Of a DNA stretch of 64,000 bases, positions 11,421-22,332 are shown piece by piece. Below the pieces are notes generated by a model, which saw nothing but the letters and a program-made list of their open reading frames with translations, did not search any database and was not told the DNA's origin. Numbering within the stretch: the stretch's first letter is position 1; the number at the start of each line of letters is the position of its first letter. A program made the position numbers and the translations under genes. Origin of the DNA: Excoecaria cochinchinensis (Eukaryota > Streptophyta > Magnoliopsida > Malpighiales > Euphorbiaceae); assembly GCA_947683425.1 (NCBI GenBank), contig CANTUQ010000073.1:12421501-12485500 (forward strand), written 5' to 3'.

Positions 11421-13046
11421 TTGCACAATCCAACCAAAACAACAGCTCAATTAACCCATGCAAATCAAACTTTAAACCTAAGAACAAACCATATAATCCA
11501 AAACCAAACCCGTGAAGAAGAAGAGGAAGAAGAATCAAGCCATAAAACAATAGCCACTTACCTCCTGAAACACTTCTATCTCAAAACCCTAACTCAAATC
11601 TTGAAGAACAATGAAGAAAGAGTAGAGAGCAGAATTTCTTGAGGAAATGAGAGAGTGAGAGAATAGAAAGAGCAAGAAAGAGGAGTAGCTGATGGCTTCC
11701 ATGTGAAGCAAGTCACTTTCTGCTCTCCCTCTCTCTTCTCCCTTTCAAATCTCATTCAATGCACTCACCTAACCAATCCACATGTCCTTCTCTCATTGGT
11801 CTATTATTTTCCCTTCTTTGACTTTCTTTCTCTTTTGTCCTCTAGTCACTTACACAAATACCATTATATACTCAACAAACTCTTCTAATTCCTCAATTAA
11901 ATCCCTCTTCCTAAACAAATTACCAAATTACCCCTTGATACATCAAATTACACATACAATTTCTACTAGGCCATTTTTGAGATGTTACAAGGCATGCCTA
12001 TCTATCCACTTATATGAACAACTCAGGCTTAATAATAAACTTCAAATACATTTCCATATACCATACTCTTATACAATTATCATGTTATTCAATTCCCATA
12101 CAACTCAATGAATACGTGTACTAACTATAAACACATGCATATAGTTCCATATACAAATTCATACTCATTACTTATTTCCTCTTCATATATACACATATAT
12201 GGATTCATAGATTTATACCACAGTATAAGTTAACATACACTATAGGTTCAATTTAATGTTGTTAGATTTAACCACCTCATCTACCAAGTATACACTCCAT
12301 CATGCTTATTCATAGGCTCAATACCATATGATTTAATCATGTATGATCAATTTCGTATACCATGTCATGTTCAATAATTAAAAAGCTTGTATACATTTAA
12401 TTCCATAATTAAACTATTATGCTATATCATCATTTACATGTAATTTCAATTGTCAATCATTCATATGCTCATTTCAAGATGTTAGACATGAGTTGGACAA
12501 GCTATAGGAACTTGTATTTAAGTTTCGGTGCATTTCGGGAAGAAAAACACCCTAAATACACAAAACTGGGAAGGGTCACGGTGGCAATGATTTTATTGTG
12601 ACCATGAGGTCCAATTACATGCTATTTTGCCTTGTCTCGACATTGGTCATGGTAGCAACCATTTGGTTGTGACCGTGACATACTAAAATTAAGCAAAACA
12701 GAAGCAAAACTTCGCTACCCTTTTTTGTTCAGCCTAAACCGACTTCGAAATAATATTTTTAGGCAAAAATCCCTTCTTAACAATTATTACCTAGGATGTT
12801 ATGTTTCAAATGGAACACGATTTAGGTCATTTGGCCTTCTACATCAATAGATATGAATTGAACAATGTAGATTGTTCCAATGAACCTGCCAAGGCAGAGA
12901 TACATCTGATTTTTCCATTTTTAGGGGTTTTAGAGCCAGAATTAGCTCATAGTCATTTTTGTTCCTTTTATAGGTATGGAGGTCTTAATTCAAATGACGT
13001 AAGAAACACTCAATTCTGAGTTTGAAAACTCCAGTTATGACCAAAA

Positions 13047-13836
13047 CACATCAACTTTATAGAATACACCTCTTTCTTCCTTCACTCATATCTCTCATTC
13101 TTCTTTCAAAATCTTATTCACACTTTCTTATATAAACTTTGAAAATAACTTCATCTTCTTAGTTTTGATTATTCATACTTTATACTTTCATTAACAAACA
13201 CTTCACTCTTCCTCGTTTAGCTCCTTTTAACATGAAACACTTGATGTACACCCTGTCAGCTTTCTCTCCAAATGGGTCACACACACAAATGTTTTTCACA
13301 CAAATGTCAATGAGATGAGCATATGATTATGTATATAAGCAAAGTGATGAAAAAATGCTATCTATTCAATAATAATGCACTTTTCCCATCCCCATGTTTC
13401 AACATGCTCATGTTCAAATGATTCCAATAAGATAACTGACAAGCGTATAGAGTGTCACCACATTCCCTTATATTCCACATTATTCTTAATTCTAGTATCA
13501 TCCATGCCTTATATAGCACACTATTCCTACCGCATCGCATATAAATCGAGATAGAAAAATGATTGACGAGCATTTTTTTTCCAAAGGGACGGTCGTTTAT
13601 CAACAAAACTTAGAACTTTACACTAAAAATCCCTTCTAGAAATGCATACCATGTTGAAGAGAATTCTTAGCAGAATCTCTTATAACTCATCTAGTATACA
13701 CATTTTAGATCTTATACAAACAAAAGATCTCAAGACAGGTAGATCATAATCTACCTAGTTAACACTTTAACTATACTCCTCATCCTTCTCTGAAGACTTT
13801 TATTTCCATAAATCTAATATATAGACAAGGACGTCC
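13047..13836. other. Unassigned AT-rich spacer
   Basis: I recognise nothing coding in this 790-bp stretch between the truncated family 1 LTR and the next LTR. It contains an 8-bp-stem inverted repeat (AGGTAGAT...ATCTACCT, near 13737-13756) of unknown meaning. An 82-codon minus-strand frame (13358-13606) has no recognisable domain. It may be a diverged piece of another LTR. Confidence 0.4.
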
Positions 13837-14083
13837 TATAACAGCCCATTTTCCCCCTAGTAGTTTAAGCCATATTGCATGTGCATGTGTATGTATATTT
13901 TTGGCATGTGTTATTTTGTTTTGGGTTTTATGCATGCTTTGGGTTTTGTTTGAGTGTAGTTGCATGTAGGGAGTTAGTGTATGTGTAAGTGTGCTTGGGC
14001 TTGGGTGTTGTGTAGTGTAGGGTTGTTGGGAGTGAGTTGATAGATCCCACCAATGAGAGAGTGCCATGTGGCAAGTGAGGAGG

Positions 14084-14091
14084 TATTTATA
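14084..14091 (+). promoter_or_regulatory. TATA box of LTR family 3
   Basis: TATTTATA lies 30 bp after a CCAAT box region and before a GAGAGAGAAAGAGAGG leader. The block CCATGTGGCA...TATA also appears, less perfectly, before the TATA-like site at 7658-7663 in family 1. Confidence 0.55.
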
Positions 14092-14385
14092 GAGTCGAGA
14101 GAGAAAGAGAGGCAGTTGTTCCCTTGCTCTCTCTCCCCCCTTCTCTTCACTCCCCTCGCGCCATCTCTCTTTCTTTTCTTTTTCCTCCTTGTTCTTTTTG
14201 ATTCATCCTCTTATGGCCTCAATTAGTGGTGGAATTTAGCAACTCTTGAGTCTATTTTTGGTAAGTTTAGTTAGGTTTTAGCTTGGTTTGTTCTTCTTCT
14301 TCTTCCTCCTCTTTTCCTTGATTTTGTTAGAAATTGATTTGGATTAGGGCTTTTGTTAGTTGTGTTATTTTGGGTGTTTTGATCA

Positions 14386-14445
14386 GAGGTGTCTTCTAGA
14401 GATCCCAAGGGTAAAGAGAAGGCAAGTAGGAGTGGTGCTCTTTGA
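14386..14445 (+). other. KGKEK micro-exon in LTR leader (family 3)
   Basis: Twenty codons read EVSSRDPKGKEKASRSGAL and stop with TGA, directly after an acceptor-like GATCAG. The putative donor is TTTTGGTAAGT at 14261. Lys-Gly-Lys uses AAG GGT AAA. The peptide aligns with the family 4 version at RDPKGK and at the SGA before the stop. Confidence 0.4.
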
Positions 14446-14650
14446 TTAGGAGCAAAGGAGGTAAGGTTTGGGAATGTTCAATTTGTGCATTTTTATTTGA
14501 TTTGTAATTCTATGTTTGATTATTAGTAAATTGATGTATGAATGTAATTAAGTATGTCTTGGAAGTGTGTGAGTAGTATAGTGCTTTACAAGTTTTGAGG
14601 TTTGATGAATTTAGGTTAATTTCAATTGATTTTCTAGGTTTGGGATGATC

Positions 14651-14950
14651 TACACGGCGGTATGAAATGGGCATACCACCGTGTGATCGTATTTTGTCCT
14701 TTGTTTTCCTTGTTCGGGATTTTACACGGCGGTAAGGACTTTGCATACCGCCATGTAAAGTCACTTTGTTTTGAAGATTTTTGTGTTGTGCGTTTTACAC
14801 GGGGGTAAGGATTTCTCATACTGCCATGTAAAGGCATTCTATTTTCCTGAAGGTGTTGTGTTTGATATACTACACAGTGGTATGGATTTTCCTTACCACC
14901 GTGTAGGATGTCTTACACGGCGGTAAGGTTTGGTCATACCGCCATGTAAA
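14651..14950 (+). repeat. Array of five ACACGGCGGTA hairpins
   Basis: Five inverted repeats with 12-16 bp arms and 4-8 base loops occur at about 14651-14685, 14721-14760, 14793-14832, 14871-14905 and 14912-14950. Arms follow TTTACACGGCGGTA against TACCGCCATGTAAA. The sequence between hairpins is ordinary AT-rich LTR. Confidence 0.8.
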
Positions 14951-15140
14951 TGCCTTCTGTCCTAAAAGTTTTGAAGTTTTGGATTATTGTCTTTTTCGTT
15001 CCATTTTAACTTATGTTTGGTTTTTAATATTTATTTGGTGTCACTTCAGCTATTAAATGATATTTAACTATAATATTTATTCCATCAAATTATATTGAAT
15101 GTTATGTTTCGATTATGGAATGTTTTATGCATGGCCTGTA

Positions 15141-15773
15141 TGTTGGTTTTCTTCAGAATAATTCAACATTAACGCAGCGGAATAAAATAGAAACCCAAAA
15201 TAGGATCCATGTATTTTCGATTAATTGAAAAGGAAGGATTAAGATTTACTAACCTTTCTCCTACGTAGGAAGTCAAAATAAACTCCTTTAATTCGGACTG
15301 TAGACGCTGCTCTTACACGAACGTCCTCTACCGGTATCCACATGCACGAACCAATGAACAGAATTCGCAGGGGTGCTAGCTCCCTTATGTTGCGACTGGA
15401 TTTTTAAGTTTTCTTTCTCAAAGAAAAGGTGGCGGCTAGGTTTTTCTCTCTAAGAAAAATATATCCACTCTCAATCCTTTTTCTCATAGGAAAAGAAAAA
15501 ACGTGATTAGCTATTTCTCTTAAGAAAATCTTCCACTCTTTATCCTATTATCTCTTGAAAAAAAAACGTGATTAGGTTAAACCACTTCTTTTCTTTATCT
15601 AACATATATCTGTATATATGTTAAACAATAAAGAGATAATTAAGGATATTATCTCTAATTCAAAATTAAGAGATATTATATATATTTATATATTTATCTA
15701 TTTCTTATTCTAAAAAATAAGAAATATTATATAATACATATAATTATCTCATATTCAAAATACGGGATTTATT

Positions 15774-15871
<98 letters not shown>

Positions 15872-16813
15872 TTTCAAGTTAAATATAAATACCTATATTT
15901 ATATTATTCCGAAATACCCTAATAAAATCCATTTTGTTCATTTTTGATCTTGGTGTGTGACCCAATAGGTTTATATTAAGTTGGCAGTGGGCCTAATCTC
16001 ATAATAAGCCCACAAGTCATAATTGGTCTCTACAAGATATTATGACTACCCAAATAATATAAATATCGTTAATTCGATTTTAACATGACAACAGAATATG
16101 CTATTATCCTTTTGTCACACGATATCTTGTTTGAACATAAGTCATGGTCCATGTCAAACTTATATATTGTTCAAACATATAATTTCCTGATCACTAAGGA
16201 GACTGATAAATTCAAATGACATTGATGACACGATCAATTCATTCGAGCATGGCCATGCATTTTTATAGTCCTACTTATCGAGTTCCCAATAGATATCTCT
16301 CTCATTAGAGAGGGACAAATTCCATCTTAATTATTCACTTTCCTCTGCATAATTCTCATTATGTCCGATCATAAACTTTATAATTATCCGATTAAAGATA
16401 ACGTTTGATTATGTCAAAACATAATGTTCCTTATGTAGGAAACTATGATAACCTCAGGTCAAAGGATTAAATAACATATCTATTATAAGATCACTTATGA
16501 CACTATCCCATGTAGTGATCTTACAGTGGGTCTATCCAGTAATTTGTTCTCTAACAAATACCTATAGATTCAATTTATATCATCATATATAATCATCACA
16601 TGATTATCAATACAAATCTATACTAGTCTTAATTTATCTTTATGCCCTTTAGTGATAAATGACTAGGGACCACATGAATAACATTGTTATTCATAAACAT
16701 TACAATAATGTAACATGCCAATAATATTAATGTGAAGAAAACCATTATATAAATGAAAAATGTAAGGATTACATCAAGGTCCAAATTTTTGGCCCAGGGC
16801 ATAACCACTAACA
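15141..16813 (-). repeat. Copia 3' LTR
   Basis: In element sense it runs TGTTAGTGG...CCAACA. It matches 22333-23547 with many substitutions, so this insertion is older than the Athila-like one. An AT dinucleotide tract within it is far longer than in the partner LTR. Confidence 0.9.
15783..15866. repeat. (AT)n microsatellite in the copia 3' LTR
   Basis: About 42 uninterrupted AT units. The partner LTR has only about 15 units at 22979-23009, so the tract changed length after insertion. Confidence 0.95.
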
Positions 16814-16824
16814 ATCTCCCACTT
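16814..16824 (-). promoter_or_regulatory. Polypurine tract of the copia element
   Basis: The minus strand reads CAAGTGGGAGAT immediately before TGTTAG at the 3' LTR start, as expected for plus-strand priming. Confidence 0.75.
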
Positions 16825-16827
16825 GCA

Positions 16828-17397
16828 CTAGGCCCAATCATACATATATCTAATACCCATTGACCTAGTATGTCCATCATGTTTGGCTTGTGGGAGAGCC
16901 TTGGTAAGTGGATCAGCAATGTTATCATCAGTAGGTACTCTGCAAATCTTGACGTCTCCCCTCTCAATTATTTCTCTAATGAGATGAAAATGCCTGAGTA
17001 TATGTTTTGATCTCTGATGAGATTTGGACCCTTTAGCTTGTGTAATAGCACTATTGTTGTCAAAGTAAAGATCCACAGGGTTGTTGATGCTAGGTACTAC
17101 TCCCAACTCAGCAATGAATTTCTTAATCCATACTGCTTCTTTAGCTACATCTGATGCTGCTATATACTCAGCTTCTATTGTAGAATCAGTGACAGTGCTT
17201 TGTTTAGAACTTTTCCAGCTTATAGCACCTCCATTTAACATAAACACATATCCTAACTGCGATCTAAAGTCATCTTTGTCAGATTGGAAGCTTGCATCTG
17301 TATAACCATTTATTACTAGCTTATCTTCCAATCCTCCATATATTAAGAATGCATCCTTAGTTCTTCTTAAGTACTTAAGGATATTCTTAACAGCTAT
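16828..17397 (-). pseudogene. Copia RNase H and polyprotein end
   Basis: After VKNILKYLRRTKD come the RNase H motifs GYTDASFQSD, GGAISWKSSKQ, STIEAEY and LYFDNNSAI, then KHILRHFHLIRE and DPLTKALPQ, the usual C-terminus. It ends in a stop at 16828, four bases before the PPT, the expected position. Confidence 0.88.
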
Positions 17398-18078
17398 CTA
17401 GTGACTTTCACCGGGATCTGACTGGTATCTACTCGTCATGCTCAGAGCATACAAAATATCTGGTTGAGTGCATAACATGGCATACATGATTAATCCTATA
17501 GCTGAAGCATAAGGAATCATACTCATGCGATCTCGCTCATCAGATGTCATTAGACATTGAGTCTTGCTAAGAGTAACGCCATGAGACATTGGCAAAAATC
17601 CTCTTTTGGAATTTTGCATACTGAATCTATTTAGCACCTTATCTATATAAGTGCTTTGACTCAGACCAATAATCCTTTTAGATCTATCCCTATAGATCTT
17701 AATCCCAAGGATATATGCAGCTTCGCCCAAATCTTTCATTAAAAAAGATTTCCCTAACCATTCTTTTGTCTTTTGCATGATAGGGATGTCATTTCCAATG
17801 AGTAATATGTCATCGGCATATAATACAAGAAACATCACAGCGCTCCCACTAATCTTCTTGCATACACAAGGTTCATCCTCATTTTTTATGAACCCAAACT
17901 CTTTGACTGTTTCATCAAAGCGAAGATTCCAGCTCCGAGAAGCTTGCTTCAATCCATAAATGGATCTTTGCAACTTACATACCTTTCTAAAATTCTCAGG
18001 ATGGACAAAACCCTCAGGTTGTGTCATGCACACATCCTCAAGTAAGTTTCCATTAAGAAATGCTGTTTTGACATCCAT
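17398..18078 (-). pseudogene. Copia reverse transcriptase, catalytic part
   Basis: MDVKTAFLNGNL carries the first catalytic Asp, followed by GLKQASRSW, and LVLYADDILLIGND with the two Asp of the active site (copies often read YVDD). DLGEAAYILGIKI and the Y-S-MYAMLCTQPDI region follow. The open segment is 226 codons and ends at TAG 17398-17400, in a position where copia RTs usually have Trp. Confidence 0.88.
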
Positions 18079-18600
18079 TTACCATATCTCATAGTCATAA
18101 TATGCAGCAATGGCAATAAGAATTCTTATTGATTTAAGCATTGCGATTGGTGAAAAGGTTTCATCATAGTCAATACCATGAGTTTGTTTGAATCCTTTTG
18201 CAACGAGCCTTGCTTTAAAGGTATTTACTTTGCCATCCATGTCAGTTTTCTTTTTGAAAACCCATTTGCATCCAATGGTTATAATTCCTTTAGGTGGATC
18301 AATCAAGTTCCAAACTTGATTATCATACATGGATTGCATCTCAGATTTCATGGCTTCTAGCCATTTCTCAGATTTTGGACCTGACACGGCATCTTGATAG
18401 GTAGTAGGCTCACCTTGATCCATGAGCATTACTTCACGACTATCTGTCACGAGAAATCCATATCTCTCAGGTTTGTGTGGTATCCTATCAGATCTACGTG
18501 GTACTTGTGTAACAGGTACAGGTTCCACAACAGTTTGTGAAACTTGTTGTGTTTCCACCGATGGTTTTATGTTTTCTTGTGGTTCACGAACTTCTTCAAG
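18079..18600 (-). pseudogene. Copia integrase-RT linker and RT N-terminal part
   Basis: The linker has a RRSDRI motif (RRSxR-type, the common end of copia integrases), then the RT begins with WLEAMKSEM, VWNLIDPPKG, CKWVFKKK, FKARLVAKGF and YDETFSPIA. It ends with DYEIW and TAA at 18079-18081, just before the catalytic MDVKTAFLNG of the next segment. Confidence 0.85.
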
Positions 18601-19134
18601 TTATACTTTACTCCCACTGGTTCTTTTAGAAATAAATTCCTTTTCTAGAAAGACACCATTTCGAGCAATAAACACTTTGTACTCATAAGGGTTATAAAAG
18701 TAATATCCTTTAGTTTCCTTAGGATATCCCACAAAAAGACATTTATCAGATTTTGGTGCTAATTTATCTGAGACCTGTCGTTTGACATAAGCCTCACAGC
18801 CCCAAATCTTTAGAAAAGATAAACTAGGAGTTCTCCCAATCCATATCTCATATGGTGTCTTTTCAACCGCTTAAGATGGAACTCGATTCAAAGTGAATGC
18901 AGTTGTTTCTAATGCATAACCCCAAAAGGATAACGAAAGATCTGTTTGACTCATCATTGATTGAACCATATCTAATAAAGTTTGATTCCTCCTTTCAGAT
19001 ACACCATTCCATTATGGTGTTCCTGGCAGAGTTAATTGTGAAACAATTCCACAATCTCTTAGATGATTATCAAATTCTTGGCTCAAACATTCACCACCTC
19101 GATCGGATCGAAGTTCTTTAATAGTTTTACCAAG
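18601..19134 (-). pseudogene. Copia integrase core and C-terminal part
   Basis: In the same frame this reads through KELRSDRGGEC, the GTP-stop-WNGVSERR segment with the catalytic Glu, and MVQSMMS and the GCEAYVKR region typical of copia integrase. Internal stops sit at 19012-19014 and 18871-18873, and the segment ends at TAA 18601-18603. Several stops fall where the family usually has Gln. Confidence 0.8.
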
Positions 19135-20595
19135 TTAATTTTGTACTTCATTTTGAAAAGTCCTGAACATTTCAAATGATTCATGTTTATGTTTCATTAG
19201 ATAGACATAGCCATATCTACTGAAATCATCAGTGAATGTAATGAAGTACTGAAATCCTCCCCTGACATTTATGCTTAATGGGCCACATACATCAGAATGT
19301 ACAAGGCCTAATAAGTCAGTGACCCTTTGACTATGTCCAGTAAAAGGATCCTTTGTCATCTTGCCTAATAAAAAAGATTTGCAATTATCAAATGATTCAA
19401 AATCAAATGATTGCAAAAGTCCATCTAAATGGAGTTTAGCTATGCGTTTCTCATTTATATGACCAAGGCGACAATGCCATAAATATGTTGAATTTAAATC
19501 ATTTGGTTTGGATTTCTTTGTAGTTATGTTATAAATATCATGATTATTGGATGTTTCTAGATTTAGGACATAAAGCCCATAATATGAATCAGCAATACCA
19601 TAAAGCATGTCATCATAATAAATAGAACATTTCTTATTCTTAATAAGAAAAGAAAAACCTTCATCATCCAAACTTGAAACTGAAATAATATTCCTACTCA
19701 AATTAGGAACATAATAGCCATTGTTCAAAACTAACAAAAGCCCATTGGGCAAAGTCAATTCATAAGATCCTATAGCTAGAGCAGCAACTTTTGCTCCATT
19801 TCCCACTCGTAGGTCCACTTCGCCCTTTCTCAGTTGCCTACTCCTTTTGAGTCCCTGCACATTTGTACAAATGTGAGATCCACATCCAGTATCTAATACC
19901 CAGGAAGTAGAAGTAGATAAATTAATTTCTATAACATAAATACTTGAAGATGTAGTCTCACCGCTCTTCTTATTCTTCAACTCTTCCAAGTAGAGCTTGC
20001 AGTTCCTCTTCCAATGACCAGGTTCATTGCAGTGGAAGCAAACTCCCTCCTTTGGAGGTTTAGCCTTGGGCTTGGGTTTGGGCTTAGGCTTACCACCAAC
20101 CTTTGCCTTAGCTTTACCCTTACCCTTAACTTTCATGCCCTTCCCTTTGTTAACCATCAGAACATGGCTAGGCTTCTTACTGATGCTTTGCTCAGCCATT
20201 TTGAGTATAGCATGCAGCTCGGTTATAGATTTCTGTATATTATTCATATTGTAGTTCATGACAAAATGGTCATAACTATCAGGCAATGAATTAAGGATCA
20301 AATCCGTTGCTAGTTCTAAACTTAGGGGAAATCCAAGCCTCTCAAGGTGATCAATATAGCCCTTCATTTTCAAAACATGAGAGCTAACTAAAGAACCTTC
20401 AGCTATCTTGCAAGAATGCAAAGCTTTAGTAGTCTTATACCTTTCTTGCCTAGCCTGCTGTTGAAAAGTCTGCTTAAGATGAGTACTCAACTCATAAGCT
20501 TCCATATTTTCCAGATGCTTCTGAAGCTCTAGAGCCATGGTTGATAATATAAGACAGCCAACATCCACAGAATCATCAACATGTTTCTTGTATTT
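19135..20595 (-). pseudogene. Copia gag C-terminus, protease, integrase N-terminal part
   Basis: Downstream of the first stop lie the rest of the capsid domain, a Lys/Pro-rich linker, the zinc knuckle CFHCNEPGHWKRNC (about 20040-20000), the protease active site WVLDTGCGSHIC (about 19900), the GAG-pre-integrase segment WHCRLGHINEKRI and the first integrase catalytic Asp in HSDVCGPL, with TFTDDFSRYG after it. The integrase zinc motif is damaged: where a second Cys is expected the protein reads NCKSFLLGKM. It stops at TAA 19135-19137 after FQNEVQN. Confidence 0.85.
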
Positions 20596-20790
20596 CTATT
20601 TGACTGCTCTTGTAGAATCGGCAAGTGGGTTATTGGGAATAGGCTCATCCAGCACATATAGCTTCCTTTCTTGCTTAAGGACAATTCTCAAGTTTTTGAA
20701 CCAGTCAAGGAAGTTTGTGCCAGTTTCCTTAAGTTTGTCCTTCTCAAGAACAGATCGCAGTGACATAGCAGAAGTGTTATTTGATGCCAT
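20596..20790 (-). pseudogene. Copia gag, N-terminal segment
   Basis: The segment contains SLRSVLEKDKL, NFLDWFKNLRIVLKQERKLY and VLDEPIP, the usual start of a copia gag (UBN2-like capsid region). The upstream in-frame Met at 20808 is possible, but MASNN at 20790 looks like the family start. A TAG at 20596-20598 ends it; capsid sequence resumes directly after in the same frame. Confidence 0.8.
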
Positions 20791-20808
20791 TAATCTACAA
20801 ACATGCAA

Positions 20809-22318
20809 GATAAATTATATTAGTACCAATTTCATTTTTAGGTTTTCTCAAAAACTCCCACTAAAATAATAACCCTCAATAATAATTACAATAATTATAA
20901 TAATTTAGTGGGCTAAGATCCATATTTCACCTAACTCTAAGTCAGCTTTGGCATGACGCTTATAGTTAAGTTATTTAGGTAGGTAGCTCATTTACCAATT
21001 ATATCTTATATAACTCTTAGATTATTTATGGGATTTCGACATCATATGTCCCGGCATGTTATAATCCCATCTTATGCCTTTAAGCCCAAAACCATTTTGA
21101 TAGCCTAATTAAGTCTAACCATTTTAAACATATGAGTAGACCATTACTCATCCCGCCTTACTAGGATAACCTAATGTACTTCGCTTTAGCAGAACCCACA
21201 TTTTGGTGATCTTTGTCTTGACAGGTGTTTTAATAATGGGTGGCATATGACTTAAAATTATGGTGAGGGATTTAATTTTAACTTATGATGTCTAATTATT
21301 TATATACATCATGCATCAATTCATACATGCCATCTCATATACATATATAATCATTCATCGCATCATATACAAAGAAAATATGCATAATATTTATAAAACT
21401 GTGTCATAGCATGGCCAAATCTATTTTGATCCTCATAAGCGAATATGAAGATCAAAGGTCAATCCTAGGTGTAAATAAATGGACTTGATCAACAGCTTCC
21501 ATCTTGCACCTCCATCGCCATGGATTTGGATCGATCTCCGTTGTTGCTCTTCGTCTTCATTACAATAATAATACAAAGATATTCTACTACAACTATTGAA
21601 TAAAATAAAGATTACTACAAAATAAATGACACGTAGGTCGTATTTAAAAATTACAAACCCTTAAAATAGATAAAATAAAACTCATCCACATGAGGTTCAA
21701 TTGGCCATGCTATGCACCATGCAAAAACATCATACATACACATAATAAATCATATTTATTTCATATCAGGCATAATATACCTTATTTCATAAAATTGATA
21801 TACTAAAATTACCAAGTGATAATAATGAACTACATATAAGGTGCTACGAAGAGGTAGCACGTCTGCCCCGCTACGAAGAGGTCTCAAATTTTTTTAATTT
21901 TGTCAATCTTGTTAACGATTCTCTACCCAAAAACCCTATTCTGTATCTATGAAAAAATGATTCTGCTGATCATATCAGCCACTATTTAATCACATCAAAC
22001 AATTTAGTAGACACAGAATACCTTCATAAATAATTTCATATTAAACATATTAATACTATTAGTTAATCATATTAATAGAATCATATTAACACTTAATTGA
22101 ATTTGTTAATCATATTAACATTAATTAATTTCGTAGCCCTTAAATATACTAGATTAAGCATTACCAAATTAATCTCATTTATATCACATAAAATCTTTTC
22201 GTTTTTAACAATTAAAACCGAAAGCAATAACCATGTATCAGCATATAAATCGATCAACATAATCATATATATATCATATACATACATAAAATATTTGAAT
22301 CAATCGAATATACAACCA
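20809..22318 (-). other. Copia 5' leader
   Basis: About 1.5 kb between PBS and gag start, AT-rich and without a conserved frame. A 128-codon plus-strand frame over its right end runs antisense into the LTR and has no domain. Nothing else is recognised. Confidence 0.6.
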
Positions 22319-22331
22319 GGCTCTGATACCA
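22319..22331 (-). promoter_or_regulatory. tRNA-iMet primer-binding site of the copia element
   Basis: The minus strand reads TGGTATCAGAGCC, a 13-base match to the iMet tRNA 3' end, one base after the LTR. Confidence 0.9.
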
Positions 22332-22332
22332 C

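Larger units (their letters stand above)
9317..11989 (-). mobile_element. Solo LTR, Tekay-like family 2, TSD AGGCA
   Basis: The element begins TGTAACACCCCG and ends GATGTTACA, flanked by perfect 5-bp duplications AGGCA (9312-9316 and 11990-11994). The uninterrupted sister LTR at 5900-5920 gives the empty site. There is no interior, so it is a solo LTR formed by LTR-LTR recombination. Orientation is inferred from module order: predicted donor GTAAGT (11561-11560), micro-exon (11420-11370), palindromic CACGACTCGTG words (10930-10560), then the CTAAGCG hairpin (9689-9672). It is AT-rich and has no gene. Confidence 0.85.
4685..13046 (-). mobile_element. Tekay-like LTR element with a 224-bp interior
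   Basis: Two long direct copies (4685-7910 and 8135 onward) start TGTAAACACC and, where complete, end GCTATTACA, which is TGTAATAGC...GGTGTTTACA in element sense. Between them lie only a PPT region and an iMet PBS. Gag and pol are gone, so this is a deletion derivative that depended on another element. The right-hand LTR is cut by a solo LTR (9317-11989) and loses similarity after 13046, about 930 bp before its expected end. Since that end is the U3 start of the 5' LTR, the copy should be promoter-dead. Confidence 0.8.
8135..13046 (-). repeat. 5' LTR of the 4685-13046 element, interrupted and truncated
   Basis: It matches 4685-7910 closely up to 13046, where similarity stops after ATGACCAAAA. 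The missing part corresponds to 6977-7910 of the other LTR (promoter, intron and micro-exon). A solo LTR with TSD AGGCA splits it at 9312-11994. Confidence 0.8.
13837..15140 (+). repeat. 5' part of a Tekay-like LTR (family 3), cut by the copia element
   Basis: It starts TATAACAGCCCATTTTCCCCC, like the family 4 LTR start at 53536 (first base pair mutated). Modules in plus sense: CCAAT box (14050-14054), TATA box, purine/pyrimidine-rich leader, predicted intron 14261-14386, micro-exon 14386-14445, GGTTTGGGA block, and five long hairpins (14651-14950). It ends where the copia LTR begins at 15141. The rest, if it exists, lies beyond the copia element outside the window. Confidence 0.7.
16828..20790 (-). 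pseudogene. Copia gag-pol polyprotein, one frame with seven stops
   Basis: From the start MASNNTSAMSLRS (20790) to the terminal stop at 16828 every recognisable domain lies in one reading frame: gag, CCHC knuckle, protease, GAG-pre-integrase, integrase, RT and RNase H. Seven stops interrupt it, at 20596-20598, 19135-19137, 19012-19014, 18871-18873, 18601-18603, 18079-18081 and 17398-17400. No frameshift is needed anywhere. The total of about 1320 codons is normal for the family, so no large deletion occurred. Decay is by point mutation only. It would have acted in cytoplasmic virus-like particles and the nucleus. Confidence 0.9.
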
